Source of the DNA: Pseudomonas plecoglossicida NBRC 103162 = DSM 15088
Lineage (GTDB): Bacteria > Pseudomonadota > Gammaproteobacteria > Pseudomonadales > Pseudomonadaceae
DNA length: 64,000 bases
Reading direction: 5' to 3'
Assembly (NCBI RefSeq): GCF_000730665.1
Contig: NZ_BBIV01000018.1
Location: forward strand, 79,503 to 143,502
Shown: piece by piece, positions 53,394 through 62,463 of the stretch
Layout of the letters: the number at the start of each line of letters is the position of its first letter
Numbering within the stretch: position 1 is the stretch's first letter
The notes under the pieces: model-generated
The model's input: only the letters and a program-made list of their open reading frames with translations
Told to the model about the DNA's origin: nothing
Database searches by the model: none
Position numbers and translations under genes: made by a program

Positions 53394-54812
53394 TCATTGG
53401 CCGTGGTACAGGCCCTGCGCGGTCAGCTCCCGTGCAGCGTCAAGGATGCAGCTGCGCAGGGTGTCGACGATCTGGTCGACCTGGGCATGGGTGATGATCA
53501 GCGGCGGCGACATCACGTTCAGGTGCATGATCGGCCGCACCAGCAGCCCCTTGGCCTGGGCCCGCACGTGGATGCGCTCGCCGATGTTCACCGCATCCGG
53601 AAACAGCGCCTTGGTCTGCTTGTTGGCGACGAACTCGACGCAGGCCATCAGCTTCATGCAGCGCACCTCGCCCACCAGCGGCAAGTCCGCCAGCGTCTGC
53701 AGGCGTTGCTCCAGGTAGCTGCCGACATCGTTCACATGCGCCAGCAGGTTTTCCCGCTCGATGATCTCGATGTTCTTCAACGCCGCCACGCAGCACACCG
53801 GGTGCCCGCTGTAGGTGAAGCCGTGGGTGAAGCAGCGGCCCTTGCCCGGCTCGGCGATGACCTTCCAGATGCCCTCGCTGAAGATGCAGGCGCCCAGCGG
53901 CAGGTAGGCCGAGGTCAGGCCCTTGGCGGTGGTGATGATGTCCGGGACGACGCCGAACAGCGCTTCGGAGGCGAAGAAGGTGCCCAGCCGGCCGAACGAG
54001 GTCACCACCTCGTCGGCGACGAAGAGGATGTCGTAGGTCTGGCACACCTGCCACATGCGCTGGAAATAGCCCTTGGGCGGAATGATCACCCCGCCCGAGC
54101 CCATGATCGGCTCGGCGAAGAACGCGGCGACGTTGTCCGCGCCCAGGGAGAGGATCTTGTCCTCGAACTCGGCCACCAGGAAATCGAGGAACTCGGCCTC
54201 GTCCATGTCGTCCCCGGCCCGGTAGAAGTTGGGATTGGAGACGTGGTGGATCAGGTCGTGGGCGTAGTCGAACTCCGGCACCCGGTCGGCGGCCTTGTTG
54301 CCGATCGACATGGTCAGGCAGGTGGAGCCGTGGTAGGCGTTGTAGCGGGCGATCACGTGCTTCTTGTGCGGCTTGCCGCGGCAGTTCTGGTAGTACTGGA
54401 TCAGCCGGTAGGCGGTGTCCACTGCAGTGGAGCCGCCGGTGGTCAGGAACACGTGGTTCAGGTCGCCCGGCGCCAGGCTTGCGAGCTTTTCGCAGAGCTC
54501 GATGGCCTTGGGGTTGGCCATGTCCGAGAACGGGTTGGAATAGGCCAGCTGGCGGACCTGGTCGGCGATGGCCAGGGCCATTTCTTCACGGCCCAGGCCG
54601 ATGTTGGTGCACCACATGCCGCCGACAGCATCGAGGAAACGGTTGCCTTCGGTGTCGTGGATGTAGGCGCCTGCGCCGGCTTCGATGTTCAGCGCGCCCT
54701 GCTCGGCGTGCTCGTCGAACATGTGGTAGCCGTGCATGTAGTGGGCCTTGTCGGCCGCGACCAGCAGGTCGTTGAGGGGAGCGGCGGCCAATTGGCGAGT
54801 CGGGGTAGCCAT
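53394..54812 (-). CDS. Class III aminotransferase (omega/polyamine-type)
   Basis: The 472-residue PLP enzyme has GAYIHDTEGNRFLDAVGGMWCTNIGLG, FLTTGGSTAVDTAYRLIQYY, YNAYHGSTCLTMSIG, EPIMGSGGVIIPPKGY, LFVADEVVTSFGR and the PLP Lys in TTAKGLTSAYLPLGA. It resembles putrescine/polyamine:pyruvate transaminases. AGGAA lies six bases before ATG 54812, which I prefer over 54818. The adjacent PotF-like binding protein suggests polyamine or amine use. Confidence 0.87.
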   Translation of the reverse strand: MATPTRQLAAAPLNDLLVAADKAHYMHGYHMFDEHAEQGALNIEAGAGAYIHDTEGNRFLDAVGGMWCTNIGLGREEMALAIADQVRQLAYSNPFSDMANPKAIELCEKLASLAPGDLNHVFLTTGGSTAVDTAYRLIQYYQNCRGKPHKKHVIARYNAYHGSTCLTMSIGNKAADRVPEFDYAHDLIHHVSNPNFYRAGDDMDEAEFLDFLVAEFEDKILSLGADNVAAFFAEPIMGSGGVIIPPKGYFQRMWQVCQTYDILFVADEVVTSFGRLGTFFASEALFGVVPDIITTAKGLTSAYLPLGACIFSEGIWKVIAEPGKGRCFTHGFTYSGHPVCCVAALKNIEIIERENLLAHVNDVGSYLEQRLQTLADLPLVGEVRCMKLMACVEFVANKQTKALFPDAVNIGERIHVRAQAKGLLVRPIMHLNVMSPPLIITHAQVDQIVDTLRSCILDAARELTAQGLYHGQ

Positions 54813-54848
54813 GAGCATTTCCTTGTCGGATCGGTACGGTGATAGGTG

Positions 54849-55952
54849 TCAGATGCCGGTCTTGACCGTGCTCCAGACCCGGGTGATGGCGCGCATGGCC
54901 TGCGGGTCCTGGGATTTCTGGGTGAACAGGCGCTCACGAGTCTGGTCGTCGGGGTAGATCGCCGGGTCGTTGCGAATGTCGGCCTGCACCAGGGGCGTGG
55001 CGGCGGCGTTGCTGTTGGCGTAATGGATGTAGTTGGTCACATCGGCCATGGTCTTGGGCTGCAGCAGGTACTCGATGAAGCGGTGGGCGTTGGCCACGTG
55101 GGGGGCGTCATTGGGCAGGTAGAGGCTGTCGAACCAGATCAGCGAGCCTTCCTTGGGAATGAAGAACGCCAGGTTGATGTCCTTCTTCGCCTCCACGGCG
55201 CGGGCCTGGGCGGTGGCGTAGTCGCCGGACCAGGTCAGGGCCATGCACACATCACCGTTGGGCAGGCTGGTGAGGTAGTTCACCGAGTCGAATTTCTTGA
55301 TGTAGGGGCGGATGCCCATGAGCACGTCCTGGGCCGCCTTGAGGTCGGCCGGCTTGGCGCTTTGCGGGTCCTTGCCGAGGTATTTGAGGGCCAGCGGGAT
55401 GACCTCGCTGGGCGCGTCCATCACCGTCACGCCGCAGTCGGCGAAGCGCGATACGATCTTCGGGTCGAACAGCATGGCCAAGGATCCGATGGGCGCGTCG
55501 GGCATGCGCTGCTTGATCTTGTCGACGTTGTAGGTGATGCCGGAGCTGCCCCAGGTGTACGGCGCCGAGTAGACCATGCCGGGGTCGAAGGCCTGCATGT
55601 GCTGCACCACTTGCGGGTCGAGGTTGGCCCAGCTGGGCAGCTTGGAGCGGTCGAGGGGCTGGAACACCTTGGCCTTGATCAGCGGCGGCACCAAGGAAGC
55701 GTTGAGCATCACCAGGTCGTAGCCGGAGCGGCCGGTGAGGAGTTTGGTCTGGACCGTTTCGTAGCCGTCGAAGGTGTCGTAGATCACCTTGATGCCGGTC
55801 TGCTTTTCGAAATCGGCGAGGGTGTTTTCGCCGATGTAGTCGGTCCAGTTGTACAGCCTGAGCGTGTTGCTGTTGTCTGCCTCGGTGGCCAGGACGGCAG
55901 TGGCGGTACAGGACAGCAACAGACTGGAAATCACCTTCAATGCCTTGCGCAT
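54849..55952 (-). CDS. PotF/SpuD-like polyamine-binding protein
   Basis: The 367-residue periplasmic protein has a signal peptide (ISSLLLSCTATAVLA), then LRLYNWTDYIGENTLADFEKQTGIKVIYDTFDGYET (in segments), SGYDLVMLNASLVPPLI, APYTWGSSGITYNVD and WFDSLYLPNDAPHVANAHRFIEYLL, the PotF/SpuD pattern. It is the first gene of a run with the aminotransferase and LuxR. No permease or ATPase gene is nearby, so it must use another transporter or act as a sensor. Confidence 0.88.
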   Translation of the reverse strand: MRKALKVISSLLLSCTATAVLATEADNSNTLRLYNWTDYIGENTLADFEKQTGIKVIYDTFDGYETVQTKLLTGRSGYDLVMLNASLVPPLIKAKVFQPLDRSKLPSWANLDPQVVQHMQAFDPGMVYSAPYTWGSSGITYNVDKIKQRMPDAPIGSLAMLFDPKIVSRFADCGVTVMDAPSEVIPLALKYLGKDPQSAKPADLKAAQDVLMGIRPYIKKFDSVNYLTSLPNGDVCMALTWSGDYATAQARAVEAKKDINLAFFIPKEGSLIWFDSLYLPNDAPHVANAHRFIEYLLQPKTMADVTNYIHYANSNAAATPLVQADIRNDPAIYPDDQTRERLFTQKSQDPQAMRAITRVWSTVKTGI

Positions 55953-56483
55953 AGCAACTCCATCGCGTGATCAGGATGAAGTCACTATCGAGGGATTGAA
56001 CGCTTGGGACCATACCCCGAATGGGTGTGTTGGACGTCCCGGTATTTCTTGGTTCTGGGCCTTGGCGCCGCCAAGCAATTGCGTCGTGCCAACAAGGCTG
56101 GCAACCATGGCCTGACAGACATAGGCACGTTGCAACAAATGTAGGAGCGGCTTTAGCCGCGATGCGCCGCGCGGGCGGCGCTCGGTCCAACAGGCGCCGA
56201 TCAACGTGCAACGGACACCTGGCGGCCGTGATGCGACCTTCGCCTGAAATTATCCGGATCCTTGGGAGATGAAGAGCACATCCCTTTCAAGTTTGGCGGT
56301 GAGGCATGAGTGGGTTCGCCACAACATGTTCAGCGTCCCTGAGACCGAGCGCCGCCCGCGCGGCGCATCGCGGCTAAAGCCGCTCCTACATTTGTTGCAA
56401 CGTGCCACAGTCTGTAAGGCCATGGTTGTCCGCCTTTGGCGCAAGCCAAAAAATCGGCACATGCACCCAGGCGATCAGCGGTT
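55953..56483. other. Intergenic region with a large inverted repeat, no genes
   Basis: The region separates two leftward operons. Apart from the 64-base inverted repeat described separately, it has no supportable gene. The small open frames here share the peptide RRPRGASRLKPLLHLLQRA only because they read through the two repeat copies. Confidence 0.6.
56124..56406. repeat. 64-bp perfect inverted repeat, possible mobile repeat pair
   Basis: The segments 56124-56187 and 56343-56406 are exact inverted copies (each with TGTAGGAGCGGCTTTAGCCG next to CGATGCGCCGCGCGGGCGGC). They are separated by 155 bases. Outside the exact arms, similarity continues imperfectly (CAACCATGGCC at 56103 and GGCCATGGTTG at 56418). 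Each copy contains a REP-like palindrome, so this is a BIME-like or MITE-like element. Confidence 0.85.
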
Positions 56484-57188
56484 CTATCTCGTCAGCGGGT
56501 ACAGCGCCTCGTCGAACTGGTCCAGCCGCGGGAAACTCATCGGCAAATCATCCGACAACTGCTCCAGTCGCTGCTGATAACTGCGCAAGAAGCCCTTGCG
56601 CGCCTCGTCACTGATATACGGCACATGCCACGCCACGAACGGCTCCAGCACCTCGAACCCGACATAGGCCAAGGTCCCGCGCAGAATCGGCCGCAGCATG
56701 TCCTCCAGCGGCCCATGGATCGCGCCTTCGCCGAACATGTGCTCACGCCCGCCGATGGTCACGGTCACCAGCGCGCGCTTGCCGGCCAGGCCGCCCTGGT
56801 CGTAGAAGCGCTTGCCGCCGTAGCACACCCCCGACACCAGCACTCGGTCGATCCAGCCCTTGAGCATCGCCGGCGCCGAGAACCAGAAGATCGGGAAGTT
56901 CAGCACCAGCAGGTCGGCCCACAGCAGCTTGTCCAGCTCCTGCTGGATATCCGGGGCGATGGACCCGCTCTTCACCCCCAGCCGTTGCTCCAGTGCGTAC
57001 ACCAGGTACTCCGGGTTCTCCCGGTGGCTGAAGTCATCGACACTGGCCACGGGGTTCCAGCCCATGGCGTACAGGTCGCTCACCTGTACCTCATGGCCCT
57101 GGGCACGGAAAGTGTCCGCCGCCTGGTCACGCAGCGCGGCGGTAAAGGACTGGGGCTCGGGATGGGCGTGAACGATCAAGACTTTCAT
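56484..57188 (-). CDS. NAD(P)H:quinone oxidoreductase (flavodoxin-fold, NQO1/MdaB-like)
   Basis: The 234-residue protein has KVLIVHAHPEPQSFTAALRD (FMN/FAD phosphate loop), DLLVLNFPIFWFSAPAMLKGWIDRVL and VTIGGREHMFGEGAIHGPLEDML. It should carry out two-electron reduction of quinones. ATG 57188 has TGAGGA in front; the frame's first codon (57194) is a TTG. It begins nine bases after the ABC ATPase stop, making it the last gene of the transporter operon. Confidence 0.88.
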   Translation of the reverse strand: MKVLIVHAHPEPQSFTAALRDQAADTFRAQGHEVQVSDLYAMGWNPVASVDDFSHRENPEYLVYALEQRLGVKSGSIAPDIQQELDKLLWADLLVLNFPIFWFSAPAMLKGWIDRVLVSGVCYGGKRFYDQGGLAGKRALVTVTIGGREHMFGEGAIHGPLEDMLRPILRGTLAYVGFEVLEPFVAWHVPYISDEARKGFLRSYQQRLEQLSDDLPMSFPRLDQFDEALYPLTR

Positions 57189-57197
57189 GGGCAATCC

Positions 57198-58832
57198 TCA
57201 AACAGTTGCCAAAGGGGAATTGGAGTTGCGCGCCGCCAGCAGGCGGTCGAGCCAGTCCGGGTCCATCTCCGGCTCGCAGGAGAACAGCAAGCCGGTGTAG
57301 TCGCGGTACGGCGGCTGGAAGATCGCCTCGCGGCTGCCATGGTCGACCACCCGCCCGCGCTGCATCACCAGCACCTCGTCGGCGATGGCGCGCACGGTGG
57401 CCACATCGTGGGTGATGAACAGGTAGGCCACGTTCAGCTCACGCTGAATACGGTCGAGCAGTTTCAGCACGCCCTCGGCCACCAGTTGGTCGAGCGCCGA
57501 GGTCACCTCGTCGCAGATGATCAGTTGTGGCTCGGCGGCCAGAGCACGGGCGATGCAGATCCGCTGCTTCTGCCCGCCAGACAGCTCGCGTGGGACGCGG
57601 TCCATGTACTTGGCCGGCTCCAGGTCGATCATCCGCAGCAGCTCGGCGACGCGCTCGCGCAGGGCCTTGCCTTTCAGGCCCAGGTAGAAGCTCAGCGGGC
57701 GGCCGATGATGTCGACGATGCGCTGGCGTGGGTTGAGCGCCGTGTCGGGGATCTGGTAGATCATCTGGATGCGCCGCAGCTGCTCCTTGCTGCGCTGGCG
57801 ATAGTCCGCGGGCAACGCTTCGCCGCCATACAGCACCTGGCCCGAAGTCGGCTGCAGCAGGCCGCTGATCAACCGTGCCGTGGTGCTCTTGCCACTGCCC
57901 GACTCGCCGATCACCGCCAGGGTCTGGCCGCGATACAGCTTCAGCGAAACATCGTGCAGCACCGGCTGATGGCCATAGCAGGCATCGGCCTTGCGCACTT
58001 CCAGCAACGGCTTTTCATGGCCCGGGCAGGCCTTGGGCGAGGTATGGAAATTGCGCACCGCCCACAGCGACTGGGTGTATTGCTGCTGCGGCGCGCTGAG
58101 CATGGTGCGGGTCTGCGCCTCCTCCACCAGGCTGCCGTGGCGCAGCACCATGATGCGGTCGGCCATCTGCGCCACCACCGCCAGGTCATGGCTGATGTAC
58201 AGCGCAGCGCTGCCGAAGGTCTTCACCGCATCGCGAATCGCCGCCAGCACCTCGATCTGGGTGGTGACGTCCAGCGCCGTGGTCGGTTCGTCGAAGATGA
58301 TCAGGTCCGGGTGGCAAGCCATGGCCATGGCGGTCATCACCCGCTGCAGCTGGCCACCGGACAGCTGGTGCGGGTAGCGCTGGCCGATGTGCTCGGGGTC
58401 CGGCAGGCGCAGGATGCGGTACAGCTCCACGGCCTCGGCTTCGGCCTTGGCGCGGTCGATGCCGCCATTGGTCACCGCCGTCTCCACGTGCTGATCGATC
58501 AAACGATGCGCCGGGTTGAACGAGGCCGCCGCGCTCTGCGCGACGTAGGCGATGCGCAGGCCACGCAGCTTGCGCAAGGTCTGGGCGCTGGCTTCGAGCA
58601 GCTGGATGCCGTCGAAGCACACACTGCCACCGGTGATGCGGCAACCGTCGCGCACATAGCCCATGGCGGCCAGGCCCAAGGTCGACTTGCCAGCCCCGGA
58701 CTCGCCGATCAGCCCCAGCACTTCGCCGCGCCTGAGGGTCAGGTCGATGCCCTTGATCAGCGGGTGCCAGGCGTTCTCATGGTGGCCTTCGATGCGCAGG
58801 TCGCGGATTTCCAGCAGGGTTTCATGGCTCAT
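57198..58832 (-). CDS. Dipeptide-type ABC transporter, fused double ATP-binding protein
   Basis: The 544-residue protein has two nucleotide-binding domains in tandem (DppD-DppF fusion). The first has GESGAGKSTL, LSGGQLQRVMTAMAMA and LIIFDEPTTALD. The second has GESGSGKSTTAR, LSGGQKQRICIARAL and LIICDEVTSALD, with an Asp-Glu-Val in place of the usual DEP. ATG 58832 has GGAG eight bases upstream. It follows two permeases on the same strand. Confidence 0.9.
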   Translation of the reverse strand: MSHETLLEIRDLRIEGHHENAWHPLIKGIDLTLRRGEVLGLIGESGAGKSTLGLAAMGYVRDGCRITGGSVCFDGIQLLEASAQTLRKLRGLRIAYVAQSAAASFNPAHRLIDQHVETAVTNGGIDRAKAEAEAVELYRILRLPDPEHIGQRYPHQLSGGQLQRVMTAMAMACHPDLIIFDEPTTALDVTTQIEVLAAIRDAVKTFGSAALYISHDLAVVAQMADRIMVLRHGSLVEEAQTRTMLSAPQQQYTQSLWAVRNFHTSPKACPGHEKPLLEVRKADACYGHQPVLHDVSLKLYRGQTLAVIGESGSGKSTTARLISGLLQPTSGQVLYGGEALPADYRQRSKEQLRRIQMIYQIPDTALNPRQRIVDIIGRPLSFYLGLKGKALRERVAELLRMIDLEPAKYMDRVPRELSGGQKQRICIARALAAEPQLIICDEVTSALDQLVAEGVLKLLDRIQRELNVAYLFITHDVATVRAIADEVLVMQRGRVVDHGSREAIFQPPYRDYTGLLFSCEPEMDPDWLDRLLAARNSNSPLATV

Positions 58833-58834
58833 GC

Positions 58835-59662
58835 TCAGCACTCCTTCAGGCCACTGGACAGGTGCAGCACCCAGTCGACGACGAAGTTCACGCTCACCGT
58901 GATCAACGCCACCGCCAGGGCCGGAAGCAGCGGGCTCATGTCACCGAAGGTGATCAATACCGCGTTGTCGCGCACCATGCTGCCCCAGTCGGCCGTCGGC
59001 GGTTGGATGCCGAGGCCGAGGAACGACAAGGCGCTGATGAACAGGAAGACGAAGCAGAAGCGCAGGCCGAATTCGGCGATCAGCGGCGCCGCGGCATTGG
59101 GCAGCACTTCGCGACTGACCAGCCACCACAGCCCTTCCCCACGCAACCGCGCGGCCTCGACGAAGTCCTGCACCACCACGTTCATCGCCACCGCCCGCGA
59201 CAGGCGAAACACCCGCGTGGCGTCGAGCAGCGCGATCACCAGCACCAGCGAGGTGGCCGTGGTGCCGACCACGCTGAGAATCAGCAGGGCGAAGATCAGC
59301 TGCGGAATGGCCATCAGCAGGTCCACCACCCGCGACAGGCCCTGGTCGATCCAGCCGCTCTTGATCGCCGCCACCAGCCCGCACAGGCCGCCCAGCAGGA
59401 ACGCAAGGCTGGTGGTCAGGAAGGCGATGCCCAGGGTGTTGCGGGCGCCATACAGCAGGCGGCTGAACATGTCGCGGCCAAGGTTGTCGGTGCCCAGCAG
59501 GAACTCCGGGCTCCACGGCGCGAAGCCCTCGCCCACCACCTGGGTTTCGCCGTAGGGCGCCAGCAGCGGTGCGAACAGCGCCACCACGATGTAGGCAACA
59601 ATCACCAGCAAGCCGAACTTGGCGCTCAAGGGCGCGCGCAGCAGAGGTGTGATCAGCTTCAT
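58835..59662 (-). CDS. Dipeptide-type ABC permease (DppC-like)
   Basis: The 275-residue permease has FLLGTDNLGRDMFSRLLYGARNTLGIAFL and the EAA loop EAARLRGEGLWWLVSREVLPNAAAPLIAEFG. It pairs with the DppB-like gene three bases upstream. Confidence 0.88.
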   Translation of the reverse strand: MKLITPLLRAPLSAKFGLLVIVAYIVVALFAPLLAPYGETQVVGEGFAPWSPEFLLGTDNLGRDMFSRLLYGARNTLGIAFLTTSLAFLLGGLCGLVAAIKSGWIDQGLSRVVDLLMAIPQLIFALLILSVVGTTATSLVLVIALLDATRVFRLSRAVAMNVVVQDFVEAARLRGEGLWWLVSREVLPNAAAPLIAEFGLRFCFVFLFISALSFLGLGIQPPTADWGSMVRDNAVLITFGDMSPLLPALAVALITVSVNFVVDWVLHLSSGLKEC

Positions 59663-59665
59663 GGT

Positions 59666-60625
59666 CTACCCCTTCGGATGCATCAGGCGTGGGTTGCTGG
59701 CGATCGACAGCACGTCGGCGCCGGTATTGAGCAGGATGTAGGTGCCGGCGAAGATCAGGCTGCAGGCCTGCACCACCGGGATGTCGCGCTTGGCCACCGA
59801 GTCCACCAGCAACTGGCCCAGGCCCGGATAGACGAACACCACCTCCACCACCACCACGCCCACCACCAGGTACGCGAGGTTCAGCGCCACCACGTTGACG
59901 ATCGGCGCCAGGGCATTGGGCAAGGCGTGCTTGAAGATGATCCGTGCCGGTGACATGCCCTTGAGCCGGGCCATCTCGATGTAGGGGCTGGCCAGCAGGT
60001 TGATCAGCGAGGCGCGGGTCATGCGCATCATCTGCGCGATCACCACCAGGCTCAGGGTCGCCACCGGCAGCACCGAGACTTCCAGTACCTCGCCCAGCGA
60101 CGCATCCGCCGACAGGCTGGAAATGCCCGGCAGCCATTCGAGTTTCACCGCGAACACCAGGATCAGGACGTAGGCGACGAAGAACTCGGGGAACGACACC
60201 GCGCTCAGCGCGCCGGTGTTCAGCAGCCGGTCGAACCAGCTGTTGCGGTACAACGCTGCGAGCATGCCCAGCAGCAATGCGGTCGGCACCGAGAACAGCG
60301 CCGCCAGCAGGGCCAGGCTGAAGGTGTTGCCCAGCCGATTGCCGACCAGTTCGGCAATCGGCCGCTGGTTGGCCAGGGACAGGCCAAGGTCACCGTGCAG
60401 CAGGCGCCACGCCCACTGGATGAAACGCTGCAGTGGCGACAGGTCCAGCCCCAGCTGGGCCCGGAACGCCGCCACGGTTTCCGGGGTGGCCGACTGGCCG
60501 AGCATGGCCTGGGCGATGTCGCCCGGCAGCATGCCCACGGCCAGGAAGATCACCACCGAGACCGCAAACAGCGACAACAGGCCCAGGGCCAGCCGCTGCA
60601 CAAGCAGTTTGCCAAGATTGTTCAC
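59666..60625 (-). CDS. Dipeptide-type ABC permease (DppB-like)
   Basis: The 319-residue permease has six helices, RPIAELVGNRLGNTFSLALLAALFSVPTALLLGML and the loop EMARLKGMSPARIIFKHALPNALAPIVN. It is 52 bases downstream of the binding protein gene. Confidence 0.88.
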   Translation of the reverse strand: MNNLGKLLVQRLALGLLSLFAVSVVIFLAVGMLPGDIAQAMLGQSATPETVAAFRAQLGLDLSPLQRFIQWAWRLLHGDLGLSLANQRPIAELVGNRLGNTFSLALLAALFSVPTALLLGMLAALYRNSWFDRLLNTGALSAVSFPEFFVAYVLILVFAVKLEWLPGISSLSADASLGEVLEVSVLPVATLSLVVIAQMMRMTRASLINLLASPYIEMARLKGMSPARIIFKHALPNALAPIVNVVALNLAYLVVGVVVVEVVFVYPGLGQLLVDSVAKRDIPVVQACSLIFAGTYILLNTGADVLSIASNPRLMHPKG

Positions 60626-60677
60626 CGTACAACTCCTCGACTGGATGCGAAGTTCAGCCCTGCGAAACGCGACCGGT

Positions 60678-62276
60678 TCAGGCCTGCCACCAGCGCTCGA
60701 TCACTCGCAGGCCATCGAGCTCGCCATAGGGCGCGGTGAGCGGGCCATGGGCCACGCGGCTGGAGCGGGCGGCGACGGAGCTGGCGAACAGCGGCACGAT
60801 CGCCCCGCCGTCATCGCGGCACAGCGCCTGCATTTCGTTGTACATCTCGCGGCGCAGCGGCTCGTTCATCTCGCCGCGGGCGGCGTTGAGCAGCTGGTTG
60901 AAGCGCGGGTTGTCCCAGTGCGTCTCGTTCCAGGCCGCGCCCTTGGCGTAGCCGATGCTGAACATGCGGTCGGCGGTGAGGCTGGAGTACCAGAACGAGG
61001 TGGTGAAGGGTTGTTTCATCCAGACGTTGGAGAAGAAGCCATCGGCTGGCTCGCGCACCACGTCGATGTCGATCCCGGCCTGGCGCGCCTGCTCCTTGAA
61101 CAGCACCGAAGCATCCACCGCACCGCTGTAGGCGGCATCGGAGGCCTGCAGGCGCACCTTGAGGCTGTCCATGCCGGCCTGGCGCAGGAAGAAGCGCGCC
61201 TTGTCCGGATCGTAGGCGCGTTGTTCCAGCGCCGGGTTGATGAAGCGGTTGGCCGGCTGCAGCGGGTGGTCGTTGCCGATCTGGCCATAGCCGTAGAGCA
61301 CCGAGGCCAGCAGGGTTTCGCGGTTGATCGCATGCTTGAGGGCCATGCGCACGTTGTTGTCGCGGAACTGCTGGCTGTCGCAGAGCATCGGGAAGGTGTA
61401 GTGCTGGGCGCCCTTGGTTTCCTCGATCACCAGCTTCGGGTTGCGCTTGAGCAGGGCCACGGTCTTGAGGTCGACCTTGTTGATCACGTCGACCTTGCCG
61501 GTCACCAGCGCGTTGACCCGCGCGGCGCCGTCGGCGATGGCGATCAGCTCGGCGCTGGCGAAATGCGCCCTGCCCGGTTTCCAGTAGTCCGGGCTGCGCT
61601 CCAGGTCCATGCGCACACCGGGCTCGAAACCCTTGATGCGGTAGCCGCCGGTGCCGACACCGGCCTGCCAGTCGGCCAGGCCGTCCTTGGCGGGCATGAT
61701 CACCAGGTGGTAGTCGGCGACCACGTAGGCGAAGTCGGCGTTGCCCGAGTGCAGCTCGAACACCACGGTGTCGGGGGCGCTGGCGGAGACCTTGGCGACA
61801 TCGCCCAGCACGGTCTTGGCGGCGGAGGTGGATTTCTCGCCCAGGTGGTGCTGGATCGAGGCGACCACGTCGTCGGCGGTCAGGGATTTGCCGTTGTGGA
61901 AAGTCACGCCCTGGCGCAGGGTGAAGGTCCAGACCTTGGCGTCCGGGCTCGATTCCCAGCGCTCGGCCAGCTCAGGGATGGCAGTGCCTTCCACGGAGAT
62001 TTCGGTGAGGGTGTTGTACACCGCCGAAAAACCGATGAAGGTGAAGGTGTCGACCCACGAGCCCGGGTCCTTGGAGTCGGTGGTGCTACCCCCGGCCAGG
62101 CCCAGGCGCAGGGTGCCGCCCGGCTTCGGCGTGGCTTCGGCGGCGTAGCCGCCCAGCGGCAGGCCGAGGGAAAACGCCCCGGCGATGGCTGCGGCAGCAG
62201 CGCTGTATTTCAGGAAATCCCGGCGCGGCAGGCCGCCTTCGGGAATGACGAGAGGACTCTTGTTGTTATCGCTCAT
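60678..62276 (-). CDS. Tat-exported family 5 solute-binding protein of the dipeptide-type importer
   Basis: The 532-residue SBP_bac_5 protein has a twin-arginine signal (LPRRDFLKYSAAAAAIAGA), then GGTLRLGLAGGS, VWTFTLRQGVTFHNGKSLTADDVV and DNNVRMALKHAINRETLLASVLYGYG. The Tat signal suggests folding before export, perhaps with a cofactor or metal. The ligand could be a peptide, an opine, a nickel complex or a metal chelate. It is the first gene of a five-gene operon and is divergent from an Rrf2 regulator. Confidence 0.9.
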   Translation of the reverse strand: MSDNNKSPLVIPEGGLPRRDFLKYSAAAAAIAGAFSLGLPLGGYAAEATPKPGGTLRLGLAGGSTTDSKDPGSWVDTFTFIGFSAVYNTLTEISVEGTAIPELAERWESSPDAKVWTFTLRQGVTFHNGKSLTADDVVASIQHHLGEKSTSAAKTVLGDVAKVSASAPDTVVFELHSGNADFAYVVADYHLVIMPAKDGLADWQAGVGTGGYRIKGFEPGVRMDLERSPDYWKPGRAHFASAELIAIADGAARVNALVTGKVDVINKVDLKTVALLKRNPKLVIEETKGAQHYTFPMLCDSQQFRDNNVRMALKHAINRETLLASVLYGYGQIGNDHPLQPANRFINPALEQRAYDPDKARFFLRQAGMDSLKVRLQASDAAYSGAVDASVLFKEQARQAGIDIDVVREPADGFFSNVWMKQPFTTSFWYSSLTADRMFSIGYAKGAAWNETHWDNPRFNQLLNAARGEMNEPLRREMYNEMQALCRDDGGAIVPLFASSVAARSSRVAHGPLTAPYGELDGLRVIERWWQA

Positions 62277-62354
62277 GGCATTTGCCCCTGTTGAACCGCA
62301 AGGAATTGTTGTTCGGTCAAAGCGGATTGCGTAGAAGCTGTTTATAATTTGTAA

Positions 62355-62369
62355 TTGTTACCGTAACAA
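62355..62369. promoter_or_regulatory. Palindromic operator candidate between the importer operon and the Rrf2 gene
   Basis: TTGTTA-CCG-TAACAA is a perfect inverted repeat in an AT-rich part of the divergent promoter region, about 80 bases from the importer start and 95 from the Rrf2 start. It is a likely binding site for the regulator. Confidence 0.55.
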
Positions 62370-62463
62370 ATACATTAGCGGCAGGACAAGCGCTTTTCCA
62401 GGGCCCGATGACGGGCTTTTCCAGGGTGTAGCATTTGCGTTTTCGCAGGGAGCCATTACCTCC

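Noticed and set aside
56436..59555. 1039-codon open frame antisense to the quinone reductase and ABC genes
   Set aside because: It runs opposite three well-supported genes, is rich in His, Arg and Gln, and has no recognisable domain.
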